The notes beneath the pieces are model-generated. The model made no database searches. It was not told where the DNA came from and saw nothing but the letters and a program-made list of their open reading frames with translations. Below, one piece after another: positions 8,711 to 18,096 of a DNA stretch of 64,000 bases. Every line of letters starts with the position of its first letter. The first letter of the stretch is position 1. A program made the translations under genes and the position numbers. This DNA is from Teredinibacter waterburyi (GTDB lineage: Bacteria; Pseudomonadota; Gammaproteobacteria; Pseudomonadales; Cellvibrionaceae). The stretch spans positions 124,001 to 188,000 of the forward strand of contig NZ_MRUH01000165.1 of assembly GCF_001922985.1 (NCBI RefSeq), in the 5' to 3' direction.

Positions 8711-11467
8711 ATGCATAAGAATAAACACATGACTTTCGCCAACACCCACGCCAGCCGATGCGTTTTGGTCGCTACCTTAGGCCTCTGCGGCGCGGCATTA
8801 AATGTTCACGCTCAGCAGGCCGACGCGCCGCAAGATTCATCGCCAGCGGTGGAAGAAGTTATCATTCAAGGCACCTACCAAAAAAGCCTGCGCTCAGCGC
8901 TCGAACTAAAGCGCAATTCCGATAGCGTGATAGAAGCCATTTCTGCAGAAGACATAGGCCAGCTGCCTGACACCTCGATAACCGAAAGCTTAGCCCGCCT
9001 CCCTGGCGTCGCCCAGGATCGCGATCGCGGTAACGGCAGCCAAATTTCAATTCGCGGCATGGGCGGCCAGCTGGGCTTAACCACCCTAAACGGTCGCGAA
9101 GTGGCGACCGTAGAAGAAGACCGCAACGTTCGCTACGACCAGTTCCCCGCCGAGCTGATTAACGCCGCGCAAGTCTATAAGACACCGCAGGCGAAGATGA
9201 TTGAAGGCGGGCTTTCCGGCACGGTAAATCTCGAAACCATCGCCCCTCTTGACTACGACGAGCGACTTATCGCGGTTAATGTGCGCGCCTCGCTTTACGA
9301 ACAAGGGCAAGATATAGACGATGCCTATAACAGCGGCTTGGGCCATCGCTTCAGCCTCGCCTACATCGATAAATTCGCTGACGACACCCTAGGCGTGGCC
9401 GTGGGAATCGCGGGCCAAAGTCAAGCCATCGCAACCCAGCGCGCCGAACTATGGAACTATGGCGACACCTGGCACAACACACAGTGGAACGATACCGAAG
9501 GTAAAAACTTTAACGCCCCTTGGGGCGGTGCCGCTTTAGTGCGCGGTGGTAAAGACTCGCGGATCGGCGCTATGGGCGTGATCGAATGGGAACCCAATGT
9601 CAACTTCAACTTAAACTACGACCTGTTCTATTCAAAGCTAGACATAGACGAAGAGCAGCGCGGCTTTGACTTCAATATCGACTCAACCTACGAGCGCCAG
9701 TGGCTTATCCAGAATTCAACAGCGACCGGTTTCAGTAACTCCGATGCCGATGCCGAGGATGTATTGGCCGCAAATGTGGGATTGAGCTCCCTGCGCAGCC
9801 TTAACGAACAATTCATTCAAACCGATGAGCTACTTAGCCAAGGCTTGACACTTGCGTGGACACTGGACCAGTGGACACTCGGCGCGGATCTATCTCACTC
9901 ACAAACCAACCGCGACCGCCGCTGGCACTCGCTGCGCACCAGCAATAGCTCCAGCGATATGCGCGGAACCTTTGCCGGAAACAGCGATGACCGCATGACC
10001 TTTGCACTCGATGCAGGTATCGATCTCACTGACCCCAGCCAAAACGCGGTTGAATCCTTAACGGTTCAACCCTTGGCATCAGGCAAGGACACCATTACAG
10101 CTATAGACCTGAGTGGCACGCGCGAGTTTGACGATGGCTTTTTCACTTCGTTGGTGGTCGGTGCACGCCTATCCGATCGCGAAAAATCCCTCGACGCGCA
10201 AATTTGGGACCAACCAATATCACAAAACGCGGGCGAGCCCATTCCTGCCAACCTTGTTATCGATTCAGGTTCATCGAGCTATTGGTCTGATTTGCCGAGC
10301 TACATGACCCTCGACCGCGAAGCGGCAATTGCCTACTACTTTGGTTCAATTGCCAACCCCGCAGTTGGCGACAACGATGACCAGCTTGCCAGTTGGCGCG
10401 TAACCGAAAAAATTAATGCCGCCTATGCGCAATTAAATTTTCGCAGCAACTGGGGTTCCGTTCCAGTTAGCGGTAACATCGGTTTACGCGCAGTCGAAAC
10501 CAAAACAGGCGCACACGGTAGTCAAGTGCTATCGACAAGTGTGTGGGTAGAACAGCCCGAAGGTTCCGGCACTTGGGTAGAAGTACCCGCCTCCGCCGAA
10601 GCTGTCGACTTCTCCCATAGCTATACCGATATTTTACCCAGCTTAAACGTCAGCTTTGAGCTAACCGACGCAACGATGGTGCGCTTCGCTCTGGCAAAAA
10701 CCATTGCTCGTGCGCCACTCGACTTCCTCAGCCCTGCGGTCGACATAGGTCAGGATCAATGGGCGCCGAACCCCGGCGAATCCGGTTCTGGCAACCCAAA
10801 ACTCGAACCCTTTCGAGCCAATCAATTAGATTTAACCTATGAGTGGTATTTCGGCGAGAGTAATTCACTTGCCGCAACCCTCTACTACAAAGACATGGAT
10901 ACCTACATCGCGCGCCAAGCTGGTGCCGAAACCATCACCGTAGACGGCACAGACTACAGCTTATCAATGCCGGTTAACGGCGAAGGTGGCTATATTCGCG
11001 GCTACGAGTTGCTATATCAGCAATCGTTTGATTTTCTACCAGGGGAATTCCTAAAAGGCTTAGGCGTATACGCCAACTACGCCTATGCAGAATCGGATAT
11101 TCGCCAAGGCACACCGCTTAACGCCGAACCTTTTGGCTTAACCGGTTTATCAAAGCATGTAGGTACCGCAACCTTGTGGCACTATATGAATGGGTTTGAA
11201 AGCCGGCTTTCGTATAATTACCGCAGCGATTTCCAGCGTGATATCAACCGCGTAATGGGTGAGGAAGGGGTAAACTCGGCCGAGGGCTATTTTGATCTTA
11301 GCCTCTCTTATGAGATCGACGAGTCCCTAAAAGTGATGCTGCAAGTTGGCAACTTAACCAACGAGCCCTATCGCGTTTACGGTCTTGAGTCGAACAATGC
11401 TTCGCACATTAACAAGTACGAAGAATTCGGCCAACGCTACAGCCTAGGCTTTAGCTGGAAGCTTTAA
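8711..11467 (+). CDS. TonB-dependent outer-membrane receptor for galactan oligosaccharides
   Basis: The protein has 918 residues. A signal peptide (cut near NVHAQQ) is followed by a plug domain with VEEVIIQGTYQKSL, SVIEAISAEDIGQLPDTSITESLARLPGV and SQISIRGMG, then a long beta-barrel ending in the aromatic C-terminal signature YSLGFSWKL. The plug sequence is typical of the carbohydrate-linked receptor subfamily (TIGR01782-like) of Proteobacteria. Next to galactanases and beta-galactosidase it should import galacto-oligosaccharides with TonB-ExbBD energy. GAGGGGG lies five bases before the ATG. It is followed by a strong terminator, so the downstream GH53 gene probably has its own promoter or depends on readthrough. 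Confidence 0.92.
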   Translation: MHKNKHMTFANTHASRCVLVATLGLCGAALNVHAQQADAPQDSSPAVEEVIIQGTYQKSLRSALELKRNSDSVIEAISAEDIGQLPDTSITESLARLPGVAQDRDRGNGSQISIRGMGGQLGLTTLNGREVATVEEDRNVRYDQFPAELINAAQVYKTPQAKMIEGGLSGTVNLETIAPLDYDERLIAVNVRASLYEQGQDIDDAYNSGLGHRFSLAYIDKFADDTLGVAVGIAGQSQAIATQRAELWNYGDTWHNTQWNDTEGKNFNAPWGGAALVRGGKDSRIGAMGVIEWEPNVNFNLNYDLFYSKLDIDEEQRGFDFNIDSTYERQWLIQNSTATGFSNSDADAEDVLAANVGLSSLRSLNEQFIQTDELLSQGLTLAWTLDQWTLGADLSHSQTNRDRRWHSLRTSNSSSDMRGTFAGNSDDRMTFALDAGIDLTDPSQNAVESLTVQPLASGKDTITAIDLSGTREFDDGFFTSLVVGARLSDREKSLDAQIWDQPISQNAGEPIPANLVIDSGSSSYWSDLPSYMTLDREAAIAYYFGSIANPAVGDNDDQLASWRVTEKINAAYAQLNFRSNWGSVPVSGNIGLRAVETKTGAHGSQVLSTSVWVEQPEGSGTWVEVPASAEAVDFSHSYTDILPSLNVSFELTDATMVRFALAKTIARAPLDFLSPAVDIGQDQWAPNPGESGSGNPKLEPFRANQLDLTYEWYFGESNSLAATLYYKDMDTYIARQAGAETITVDGTDYSLSMPVNGEGGYIRGYELLYQQSFDFLPGEFLKGLGVYANYAYAESDIRQGTPLNAEPFGLTGLSKHVGTATLWHYMNGFESRLSYNYRSDFQRDINRVMGEEGVNSAEGYFDLSLSYEIDESLKVMLQVGNLTNEPYRVYGLESNNASHINKYEEFGQRYSLGFSWKL

Positions 11468-11586
11468 TGCCGTTAACGAATTACTTAGTATGCTATTAAC
11501 TTATTTCAGCAGGCTGTCGATTACATTAGCCATAACAGCAGCGATCACCTTATCGCTCTAGATTTTAGCTAAAGAAGTAATCGATT

Positions 11587-11614
11587 TATCGGCCGGGAAA
11601 CCGGCCGATTTTTT
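11587..11614 (+). terminator. Rho-independent terminator after TonB receptor gene
   Basis: Perfect 9-bp stem ATCGGCCGG / CCGGCCGAT with a GAAA tetraloop, followed by seven T. It separates the receptor from the downstream GH53-GH2-transporter-regulator run. Confidence 0.9.
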
Positions 11615-11721
11615 TGATGACGCCAGACTCAAAAAGTTATCCCGACAGCAACTATAGTCAACCGCTGTTATGTCCAACTGCGTTGTGCTAAGACGATGTA
11701 AAACCAACATGAAACACGACT

Positions 11722-13008
11722 ATGACTACTTACAACAAATGTAAACTCAACACAGTATTGTTAAATTTAACTAGGCCGTTAATCGTCGCTAGCGCCTTAT
11801 CTATTTTACTGAGCGCTTGCGGTGCGGGCGGCACACGTCAGCAAGATGCTAACGCTAATAGCCCCAACACAAACGTTGAAAATACAAACACCAACAACGC
11901 CGGAACTGAAACAACACAAATTAGTATTCCAACAGACAAGCCCTTTTATCTAGGTGCAGATTTGTCTTATGTAAACGAAATGGAAGATTGTGGCGCGAGC
12001 TATCAATATCAAGGTGAAGCCATCGACCCCTACCTGCTGTTTGCACAAGCAGGCGCTAATATCGTTCGCGTAAGATTGTGGCATACACCGGCTTGGACAA
12101 ATTACTCAACCTTGGCCGATGTTACTCGCACGATTCAACGTGCCCATGCCGCCGGCATGCAAGTTCTACTGGACATCCACTACTCCGACACTTGGGCAGA
12201 CCCAGAGAAACAAATAATTCCAGCCGCGTGGGAACATTTATACAACGACACCGACGCACTTGCCGCAGAGGTGTACCAATACACCTACGACACCCTACAA
12301 AGCTTGCAAGCAAGTGACAGCCTGCCGCAAATGGTACAGGTAGGAAACGAAATCAATCGCGAAGTTATGCAGCTGCCCAACAATAACAGCAATGAAAATA
12401 ATGACACTAGCGAGCCAATCAACTGGGCCCGTAACGCCACTTTAATAAACAGCGGCTTGCGCGCTGTAAGCGACTACAATCGCAACCACAATACAGTGCT
12501 TAACCGCGTGCTACATATTGCCCAGCCAGAAAATGCCTTATTATGGTTCGATGCCGCATTTGCCGCGGGCGTTACTGAATTCGACACCATCGGTTTAAGT
12601 TACTACGCCCAGTGGTCCAGCTATCCAATAGAACAAGTTTCCAATGCAATAGCCACACTGCGTTCAAAATTCAGCAAACCCGTAGTCGTTGTTGAAACCG
12701 CCTACCCTTGGACACTCAATAATTTTGACGACGCGAATAACGTGCTCGCCGAAAATGCATTAGTCGACGGCTATTCCGCCACGCCGGAACATCAAAAAAA
12801 ATACCTGTTCGACCTACTCAGCGAAATTGTTGACGGTGACGGTAGCGGGTTAATTTATTGGGAACCCGCATGGGTTAGCACGCAGTGCAAAACTCAGTGG
12901 GGAACCGGTAGCCACTGGGAAAATGCCAGTTTCTTTGATGCCAATAACAACAATGAAGCACTGCCCGCGTTCGATATTTTTTCGATAATACGCAGCGCTC
13001 AACAATAA
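11722..13008 (+). CDS. Lipoprotein endo-beta-1,4-galactanase, GH53
   Basis: This is a second GH53 enzyme, 428 residues, without CBMs. The N-terminus is a lipoprotein signal with lipobox LLSAC (Cys33), followed by an Asn/Thr-rich tether to about residue 70. The catalytic domain begins at KPFYLGADLSYVNEME. Acid/base Glu is in VQVGNE, and the nucleophile Glu is in VVVETAYPW. As a membrane-anchored galactanase it would shorten oligomers at the cell surface or in the periplasm, complementing the secreted multi-modular enzyme at 6681. The GH2 gene follows 28 bp downstream, so the two are likely cotranscribed. No clear ribosome-binding site is seen before the ATG. Confidence 0.9.
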   Translation: MTTYNKCKLNTVLLNLTRPLIVASALSILLSACGAGGTRQQDANANSPNTNVENTNTNNAGTETTQISIPTDKPFYLGADLSYVNEMEDCGASYQYQGEAIDPYLLFAQAGANIVRVRLWHTPAWTNYSTLADVTRTIQRAHAAGMQVLLDIHYSDTWADPEKQIIPAAWEHLYNDTDALAAEVYQYTYDTLQSLQASDSLPQMVQVGNEINREVMQLPNNNSNENNDTSEPINWARNATLINSGLRAVSDYNRNHNTVLNRVLHIAQPENALLWFDAAFAAGVTEFDTIGLSYYAQWSSYPIEQVSNAIATLRSKFSKPVVVVETAYPWTLNNFDDANNVLAENALVDGYSATPEHQKKYLFDLLSEIVDGDGSGLIYWEPAWVSTQCKTQWGTGSHWENASFFDANNNNEALPAFDIFSIIRSAQQ

Positions 13009-13036
13009 ATTTTGACCTTAGCGAAAACTTTATAAT

Positions 13037-15502
13037 ATGACTATTTTTAAAACTGCTTACCGCCCGCTGTTCCCCCTACTAGCATTACCTTTGATTACGC
13101 TATCACTAACGCTATCCGGCTGTGGTCAGTCGGAGCACAGCGCAGGGAATACGAAAACCGACATTAGCATCAACAGTCAGAATAATGCGGCGAATATAGA
13201 TGAAAGCAATTACATTGCTCGCCAGAATTTCAATAGCGGCTGGAACTTCTTTAAAAGTTCAAGTGCTGCCACACTAGAAGATGCACTCAACCAACAGGAA
13301 TGGCAGCCCGTAAACCTTCCGCACAGTGCCAATATCGAACCGCGCATTGTTAACGATCAATGGCAAGGCGATGCCTGGTACAAAAAAACTATTAGTTTCA
13401 ACCCGAACGCAGAAAACTGGAAAGGCAAGCGTATTATTCTCGACTTTGAAGGCGCAATGACCATTGCTGACGTTTGGCTAAACGGTAAGAAAATTACCCA
13501 CCATAAAGGCGGATACCTACCCTTTTCGGTTGACCTTAGCGAGCACTTAACAAGCGGCGACAACACCCTGTATGTGCAGATCGACAATCGCGACAACCAA
13601 ATTACCGGGCCTAAGCCACTAGCTCAGCTCGACTTTAATATGTACGGCGGCCTCTATCGCAATGTTTGGCTACGGCTCGAAAACCCTATTCACATTAGCG
13701 ACCCAGTTGCCGCCCAAACAGTCGCCGGCGGCGGAATTTTTGTTCGCTACAACAAAGTAAGTAACGCACTCGCTGAACTAGACGTTCAAACACACCTTCG
13801 CCTGCACTCGGAAAACCAACAACTAACGACCGGGCAATCAATAACCGTTGAACAGCGCTTGACCTACAAAGGGTTAGAAATTACTGCGAATAAACAACAA
13901 CTCAATATTAGCGCGGCAATGCTAGACAATGGCCAACTGACCCTAAGCCAAACGCTTACAGTAGAACAGCCACAACTTTGGTCCCCGTCTACGCCCAACT
14001 TGTATCAATTGCACACACGAGTGTTGGCCGGTCAAGACGTCAGTGATATCGAAACAACCGAAATTGGTATACGTGAATTTAAACTGGTTGATGGCAAACT
14101 TTACATCAATGGTAAACAGCAGTTTTTACGCGGCGTAAACCGTCACCAAGAATACCCTTACCTCGGCTACGCCATGTCCGACGCCGCACAATTTCGCGAC
14201 GCCGAAAAAATAAAAGCGGCGGGTTTCGATTACGTTCGCCTATCTCACTACCCGCATTCAAAAGCCTTTATGCAAGCCGCAGACCGCCTCGGCTTGGTAT
14301 TAATTGATGCGATTTTGGGCTGGCAATATGTCAATCCCGATCCAGCCTTTAGCGCACACGCGGTACAAACCTGTCGCGACTTAATTCGCCGCGATCGCAA
14401 TCATGCCTCGGTTCTCGCCTGGGAGTGCTCACTGAACGAATCGGCAATGGATGCCGAACTCGTTGCACAATTACATAACGCGGTACACCAAGAACTCCCC
14501 GGCACACAAACGTTTTCCGCTGGCTGGCAAGAGCCAGGGTTTGATATCTATCTGCAAGCGCGACAACACCGTCTAGGCCACGAGCTAAAATCAACACTCC
14601 CCTACGTGGTTTCAGAATATGGCGACTGGGAATACTACGCAATGAATGCCGGCTTAAATCAAGACAGCTGGGGCGATTTGCTGCAGGAAGAACGCTCTAG
14701 CCGGCAGCTATTAGGTGCAGGCGATAAACGCCTGCAACAACAAGCCGCCAATATCAGCGAAGCCCACAACGACAATTTCAACACCCCCGCATTTGCCGAT
14801 GGCTACTGGGTAATGTTCGACTACAATCGTGGCTACGCCGATGACTTAGAAGCCTCTGGCATTATGAGTATCGAACGACTGCCAAAATTTAGTTACTACT
14901 TTTTCCAGAGCCAACGTGACGGCAGCGATTTTAGCGGCCCTATCGGGCCCGGCTATATGGCATACATCGCCAGCCACTGGACGCCGCAATCGGCAACCCG
15001 TTTCAAGGTGTACAGCAATGCCGATAAGATTGAGCTCTATCTAAATGGCGAGCCGATAGCCACGGCAGAACCAGATCGCAAAAGCTATCCAAATCTAGCC
15101 CACGCTCCGTTTAGTTTTGATCTGGACGCCTTCACCCCAGGAACGTTAGAAGCACGTGCGCTGGTCAAGGGGGTCGAAGTCGCACGCCACAGCGTTTCTA
15201 CCCCAAAGCCAGCGGTTGCCATTAAGGTGTATAGTGAACACAGCTCACTGGCAGCGCAGCCGAACGATACCCTTTTTGTGTATGCAGAACTGATCGACAA
15301 ACAGGGCGAAAACAGCCACGAGAGCAATCGTAAAGTTGAGTTTAAACTAAGTGGCGATGCGGAATTAATATCTCCAGAGACAATAGCAAGCGAAGATGGT
15401 ATTGCCACAGCATTAGTGCGACTCGGAAAAAACCTAGGCTCGATTAAAATCGAAGCCATCGATTTGGACTCCGGCGCCCGCGGCCAACTACAGTTCGATT
15501 AA
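13037..15502 (+). CDS. Lipoprotein beta-galactosidase, GH2 family
   Basis: The protein has 821 residues and a lipobox LSGC (Cys29). The GH2 order is clear: jelly-roll sugar-binding domain (about 60-225, with WYKKTISF and GGLYRNVWL), Ig-like domain (about 225-350), then a TIM barrel from about 355 (FLRGVNRHQEYPYLGYAMSD). The acid/base Glu is in ECSLNES, and the nucleophile Glu is in YVVSEYGDW. C-terminal Ig-like domains (about 640-821) resemble the DUF4982/Big type. It should release galactose from the ends of galacto-oligosaccharides in the periplasm. The GH2 sequence alone does not exclude other beta-glycosidase activities; the galactan context decides the call. No Shine-Dalgarno is visible, so coupling to the GH53 gene is possible. 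Confidence 0.85.
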   Translation: MTIFKTAYRPLFPLLALPLITLSLTLSGCGQSEHSAGNTKTDISINSQNNAANIDESNYIARQNFNSGWNFFKSSSAATLEDALNQQEWQPVNLPHSANIEPRIVNDQWQGDAWYKKTISFNPNAENWKGKRIILDFEGAMTIADVWLNGKKITHHKGGYLPFSVDLSEHLTSGDNTLYVQIDNRDNQITGPKPLAQLDFNMYGGLYRNVWLRLENPIHISDPVAAQTVAGGGIFVRYNKVSNALAELDVQTHLRLHSENQQLTTGQSITVEQRLTYKGLEITANKQQLNISAAMLDNGQLTLSQTLTVEQPQLWSPSTPNLYQLHTRVLAGQDVSDIETTEIGIREFKLVDGKLYINGKQQFLRGVNRHQEYPYLGYAMSDAAQFRDAEKIKAAGFDYVRLSHYPHSKAFMQAADRLGLVLIDAILGWQYVNPDPAFSAHAVQTCRDLIRRDRNHASVLAWECSLNESAMDAELVAQLHNAVHQELPGTQTFSAGWQEPGFDIYLQARQHRLGHELKSTLPYVVSEYGDWEYYAMNAGLNQDSWGDLLQEERSSRQLLGAGDKRLQQQAANISEAHNDNFNTPAFADGYWVMFDYNRGYADDLEASGIMSIERLPKFSYYFFQSQRDGSDFSGPIGPGYMAYIASHWTPQSATRFKVYSNADKIELYLNGEPIATAEPDRKSYPNLAHAPFSFDLDAFTPGTLEARALVKGVEVARHSVSTPKPAVAIKVYSEHSSLAAQPNDTLFVYAELIDKQGENSHESNRKVEFKLSGDAELISPETIASEDGIATALVRLGKNLGSIKIEAIDLDSGARGQLQFD

Positions 15503-15517
15503 TGACGTGATACTTAT

Positions 15518-15613
15518 ATGGGCTTGAAAAAAAGCCTCAGGAAACTACGTCTCAAGAAACTAAGCCTCAAAAAACTAAGCCTCGGCAAATTTAAAAACCT
15601 ATGTCGCCAATAA
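15518..15613 (+). CDS. Possible 31-residue cationic repeat peptide upstream of the sugar symporter
   Basis: An ATG at 15518 opens 31 codons ending TAA at 15611-15613, overlapping the first 13 bases of the symporter gene in another frame. The peptide starts MGLKKSL and repeats a five-residue Leu-Lys/Arg-Lys-Leu-Ser/Arg unit about four times, giving a strongly basic, amphipathic sequence. It is encoded by four imperfect 15-bp direct repeats. No clear ribosome-binding site is seen for it, and the symporter itself also lacks one, which would fit translational coupling. It may equally be a chance frame over a simple repeat. Confidence 0.25.
   Translation: MGLKKSLRKLRLKKLSLKKLSLGKFKNLCRQ
15532..15591 (+). 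repeat. Four tandem 15-bp direct repeats
   Basis: Four imperfect copies of AAGCCTCAAGAAACT occupy 15532-15546, 15547-15561, 15562-15576 and 15577-15591, ending nine bases before the symporter start codon. The copy number is a multiple of three bases, so the overlapping small reading frame stays open whatever the number of units. Confidence 0.85.
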
Positions 15614-17061
15614 AAACAACTCGTGATCACCGGCGACACAGCAACAATCTGCCTAGAGTTGCACTAGGCCTAGGTTACTTTAGTGTATTTTTTGCGGGGC
15701 AAGGCATTCCCATTCTCGCCGTGCCCTACTACCAAATGACCCTCGGAGTTGATCCGTTTTGGTTGAGCGTCGCCATGGCGCTACCAATTCTTATTGGCGC
15801 TCTGTTTGCGCCTTTGGCGGGCTACCTATCTGACCACACCCATTCACGCTGGGGCCCTAGGCGCCCTTATATTTTTTGCGCCGCAGCTGCCTTAGGGCTT
15901 AGTTACAGCTCAATATGGATGGTGCCGGTCAACTGGAACGGTGTTGCACAACTGGCTTATTTTTCCGGCGGTGCCATGCTGTTTTATATCGCCAATGCAT
16001 TTTACACAGTCCCTCTCACCGGCCTTACCTATGAGATGTCGGACAACTCAGATAAACGCACCGAGCTAATGGCGTTTACGGCTTATTTTCTAAAATTCGG
16101 CTCGCTGATTTATCAATGGGTTTTTCCGCTAGCGCAACTTAGTATTTTCACTAGCCTTACTCAGGGTGTGCGCTGGGTTGGCGGGCTGCTCGGCTTGGCT
16201 GTGTTTTTCTTAATCGGGATAATTCCGGCGCTGGTTGTACGTGTTCCCTTGATAACTAAGGCCCTAACACAAGAAGGATCCAGCGCGTACAAAACGTCGC
16301 AGGCCTTATACCACCAACCGCTCAAACACCGTCTGCAAGCGAGCTTAACTGCTGTAGCCCAACAACCGGCAATTAAACTATTGATTGCACTTATCATTTT
16401 ACAAATGGGTGGCGCAGCTTACGCCGCTAGCATGGACTACTACCTGCTGGTCTATTTTGTATTCGATAGTAATCTAGCCGAGGCGGCCGCAGCCAAAGCC
16501 GTGCTCTCCACCGCCTATGCATTGATGAGCATAATTTACCTTCCAATCATCAGTTATGCCGCCAAAAAGTGGGGCAAGCTAACAACACTGAAAGCGGTAT
16601 ACCTGTTAACTATGTTAGGTGCGCTGGCAAAATGGTTTATATTTACCCCCGGCGCGGGTTACAGCATTGTCGTCGATGCTGTTTTTTGCAGTGCAATCTG
16701 GTCGGCTATGGTAGTGCTAGTACCGGCTATGATGGCTGATATCAGTGCGAAACATACCGCAACACATCAACAAAACCGCGCCGGCTTATTCGCATCAGTA
16801 CACAATTGGACCCTCAGTATTAGCAGCCTAGCGGCGCTATTATTGGCAGGAATAAGTTTAAAGCTCATGGCATTCGATGCCTTGCTTACAGAACCGCAAC
16901 CAGCAACAACATTGTTGCAAATGCGTATTATTTTAGTGGTAGGTACATTTGTATTTAGTGCGCTGCCTTGGCTTCTGTTAGTGTATTACCAACGCCACCG
17001 AGCAATGGTTACACAAATCTGGGAGCCTGGCTCAACAACCTGTGTTAACGCTAATTTTTAG
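15601..17061 (+). CDS. GPH/SUT-type MFS sugar symporter
   Basis: The 486-residue inner-membrane protein has about 12 hydrophobic helices. The loop after helix 2 reads GYLSDHTHSRWGPRRPYIF, the D-x(n)-R-x-G-x-RRP signature of the glycoside-pentoside-hexuronide and sucrose-type cation symporters of the major facilitator superfamily. In this locus galactose or short galacto-oligosaccharides produced by the GH53/GH2 lipoproteins are the probable substrates. It follows GH2 by 98 bp, a gap filled by a 15-bp tandem repeat and an overlapping small ORF, and precedes the LacI-family gene by 24 bp. The start ATG has no obvious Shine-Dalgarno. Confidence 0.85.
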   Translation: MSPIKTTRDHRRHSNNLPRVALGLGYFSVFFAGQGIPILAVPYYQMTLGVDPFWLSVAMALPILIGALFAPLAGYLSDHTHSRWGPRRPYIFCAAAALGLSYSSIWMVPVNWNGVAQLAYFSGGAMLFYIANAFYTVPLTGLTYEMSDNSDKRTELMAFTAYFLKFGSLIYQWVFPLAQLSIFTSLTQGVRWVGGLLGLAVFFLIGIIPALVVRVPLITKALTQEGSSAYKTSQALYHQPLKHRLQASLTAVAQQPAIKLLIALIILQMGGAAYAASMDYYLLVYFVFDSNLAEAAAAKAVLSTAYALMSIIYLPIISYAAKKWGKLTTLKAVYLLTMLGALAKWFIFTPGAGYSIVVDAVFCSAIWSAMVVLVPAMMADISAKHTATHQQNRAGLFASVHNWTLSISSLAALLLAGISLKLMAFDALLTEPQPATTLLQMRIILVVGTFVFSALPWLLLVYYQRHRAMVTQIWEPGSTTCVNANF

Positions 17062-17085
17062 CCCTACAGTGAAATTTTCTTAGTT

Positions 17086-18096
17086 ATGGTAACAATTAAA
17101 GATGTCGCCCGCGTTGCTGGCGTCTCCACAGCAACAGTCTCCCGCGTTGTTCACGACGGCGGCCAAGTTGGTGACGCCTGCCGTGCGCGGGTTAAAAAAG
17201 TAATTACCGAACTCGGTTACCGCCCCAATAGCAATGCGCGCGCGCTGGTTAGCAAGAGTAGTGAAACCATCGGAGTTGTCACACCAAAGCTGTCGATGAC
17301 ATTTTTCGGCTGTTTAGCTGCCGGAGCCGAAACCACCGCGCGCGCAAAAAACTTTAAACTCCTAATGAGCAACTCCTTGTACGAAACGCAATCCGAACTG
17401 GACGCTATCTACTCGCTACGCGAGCACAGCTGCGATGCTATTGTTTTGCATAGCGAATATTCCGACGAAGAGACACTTATTAAATTAGCGAAAGATATTC
17501 CCGGCCTCGTTATTATCAACCGATTTATACCGCAATTGGCAAATCGTTGCGTGTGGCTGGACAACGAAGCCGGGGCACGGAAAATTACCGAATATCTACT
17601 CAGTCACGGCCATAAGGATATAGCCGTGGTCACCAGCATCTACGCCAACAACGACCCCGCCACACGCTTAAACGGCGTAACCAAAGCCTTAGCGGAAGCA
17701 GGTTTAGAGCTCGCCAAACACAATATCGAATCGGCCACCGCTAATATGCGCGGCGGCGAAGATGCCGTAAAAGCATTGCTGGAAAAGGGTTGTAAATTTA
17801 CCGCTCTGATTGCCTATAACGATTTAATGGCAGTAGGAGCGATGAACGCCCTACAAGACGCTGGAATAGATGTGCCTGGAGAGGTATCTGTGGTTGGTTT
17901 CGATAATCTATATGTAAGTAAAGCCTGTCGTCCCAACTTAACAACAATGGAATACCCAATTGAAGAAATGGCAAGTTACGCAGCTAATCTAGCGATAGAA
18001 TTAAGTCAAGGCGGAAACCAAACGGCAACCAAAACACACTTATTCGTACCCTCGCTTGTCGAACGACAATCCGTAGCACTAGCGCGATCCACTTAA
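17086..18096 (+). CDS. LacI/GalR-family transcriptional regulator of the galactan locus
   Basis: The protein has 336 residues. The N-terminal helix-turn-helix MVTIKDVARVAGVSTATVSR and hinge (GYRPNSNARAL) are canonical LacI family, followed by a periplasmic-binding-protein-like ligand domain (about 60-336; GVVTPKLS start, TRLNGVTKAL, VVGFDNLYVS). It should repress the galactan genes and be released by galactose or a galacto-oligosaccharide. The palindrome with a central CG between the first GH53 and the TonB receptor is the best candidate operator. It is the last gene of the run, and its 3' end overlaps the convergent GGDEF/EAL gene by 18 bp. Confidence 0.9.
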   Translation: MVTIKDVARVAGVSTATVSRVVHDGGQVGDACRARVKKVITELGYRPNSNARALVSKSSETIGVVTPKLSMTFFGCLAAGAETTARAKNFKLLMSNSLYETQSELDAIYSLREHSCDAIVLHSEYSDEETLIKLAKDIPGLVIINRFIPQLANRCVWLDNEAGARKITEYLLSHGHKDIAVVTSIYANNDPATRLNGVTKALAEAGLELAKHNIESATANMRGGEDAVKALLEKGCKFTALIAYNDLMAVGAMNALQDAGIDVPGEVSVVGFDNLYVSKACRPNLTTMEYPIEEMASYAANLAIELSQGGNQTATKTHLFVPSLVERQSVALARST

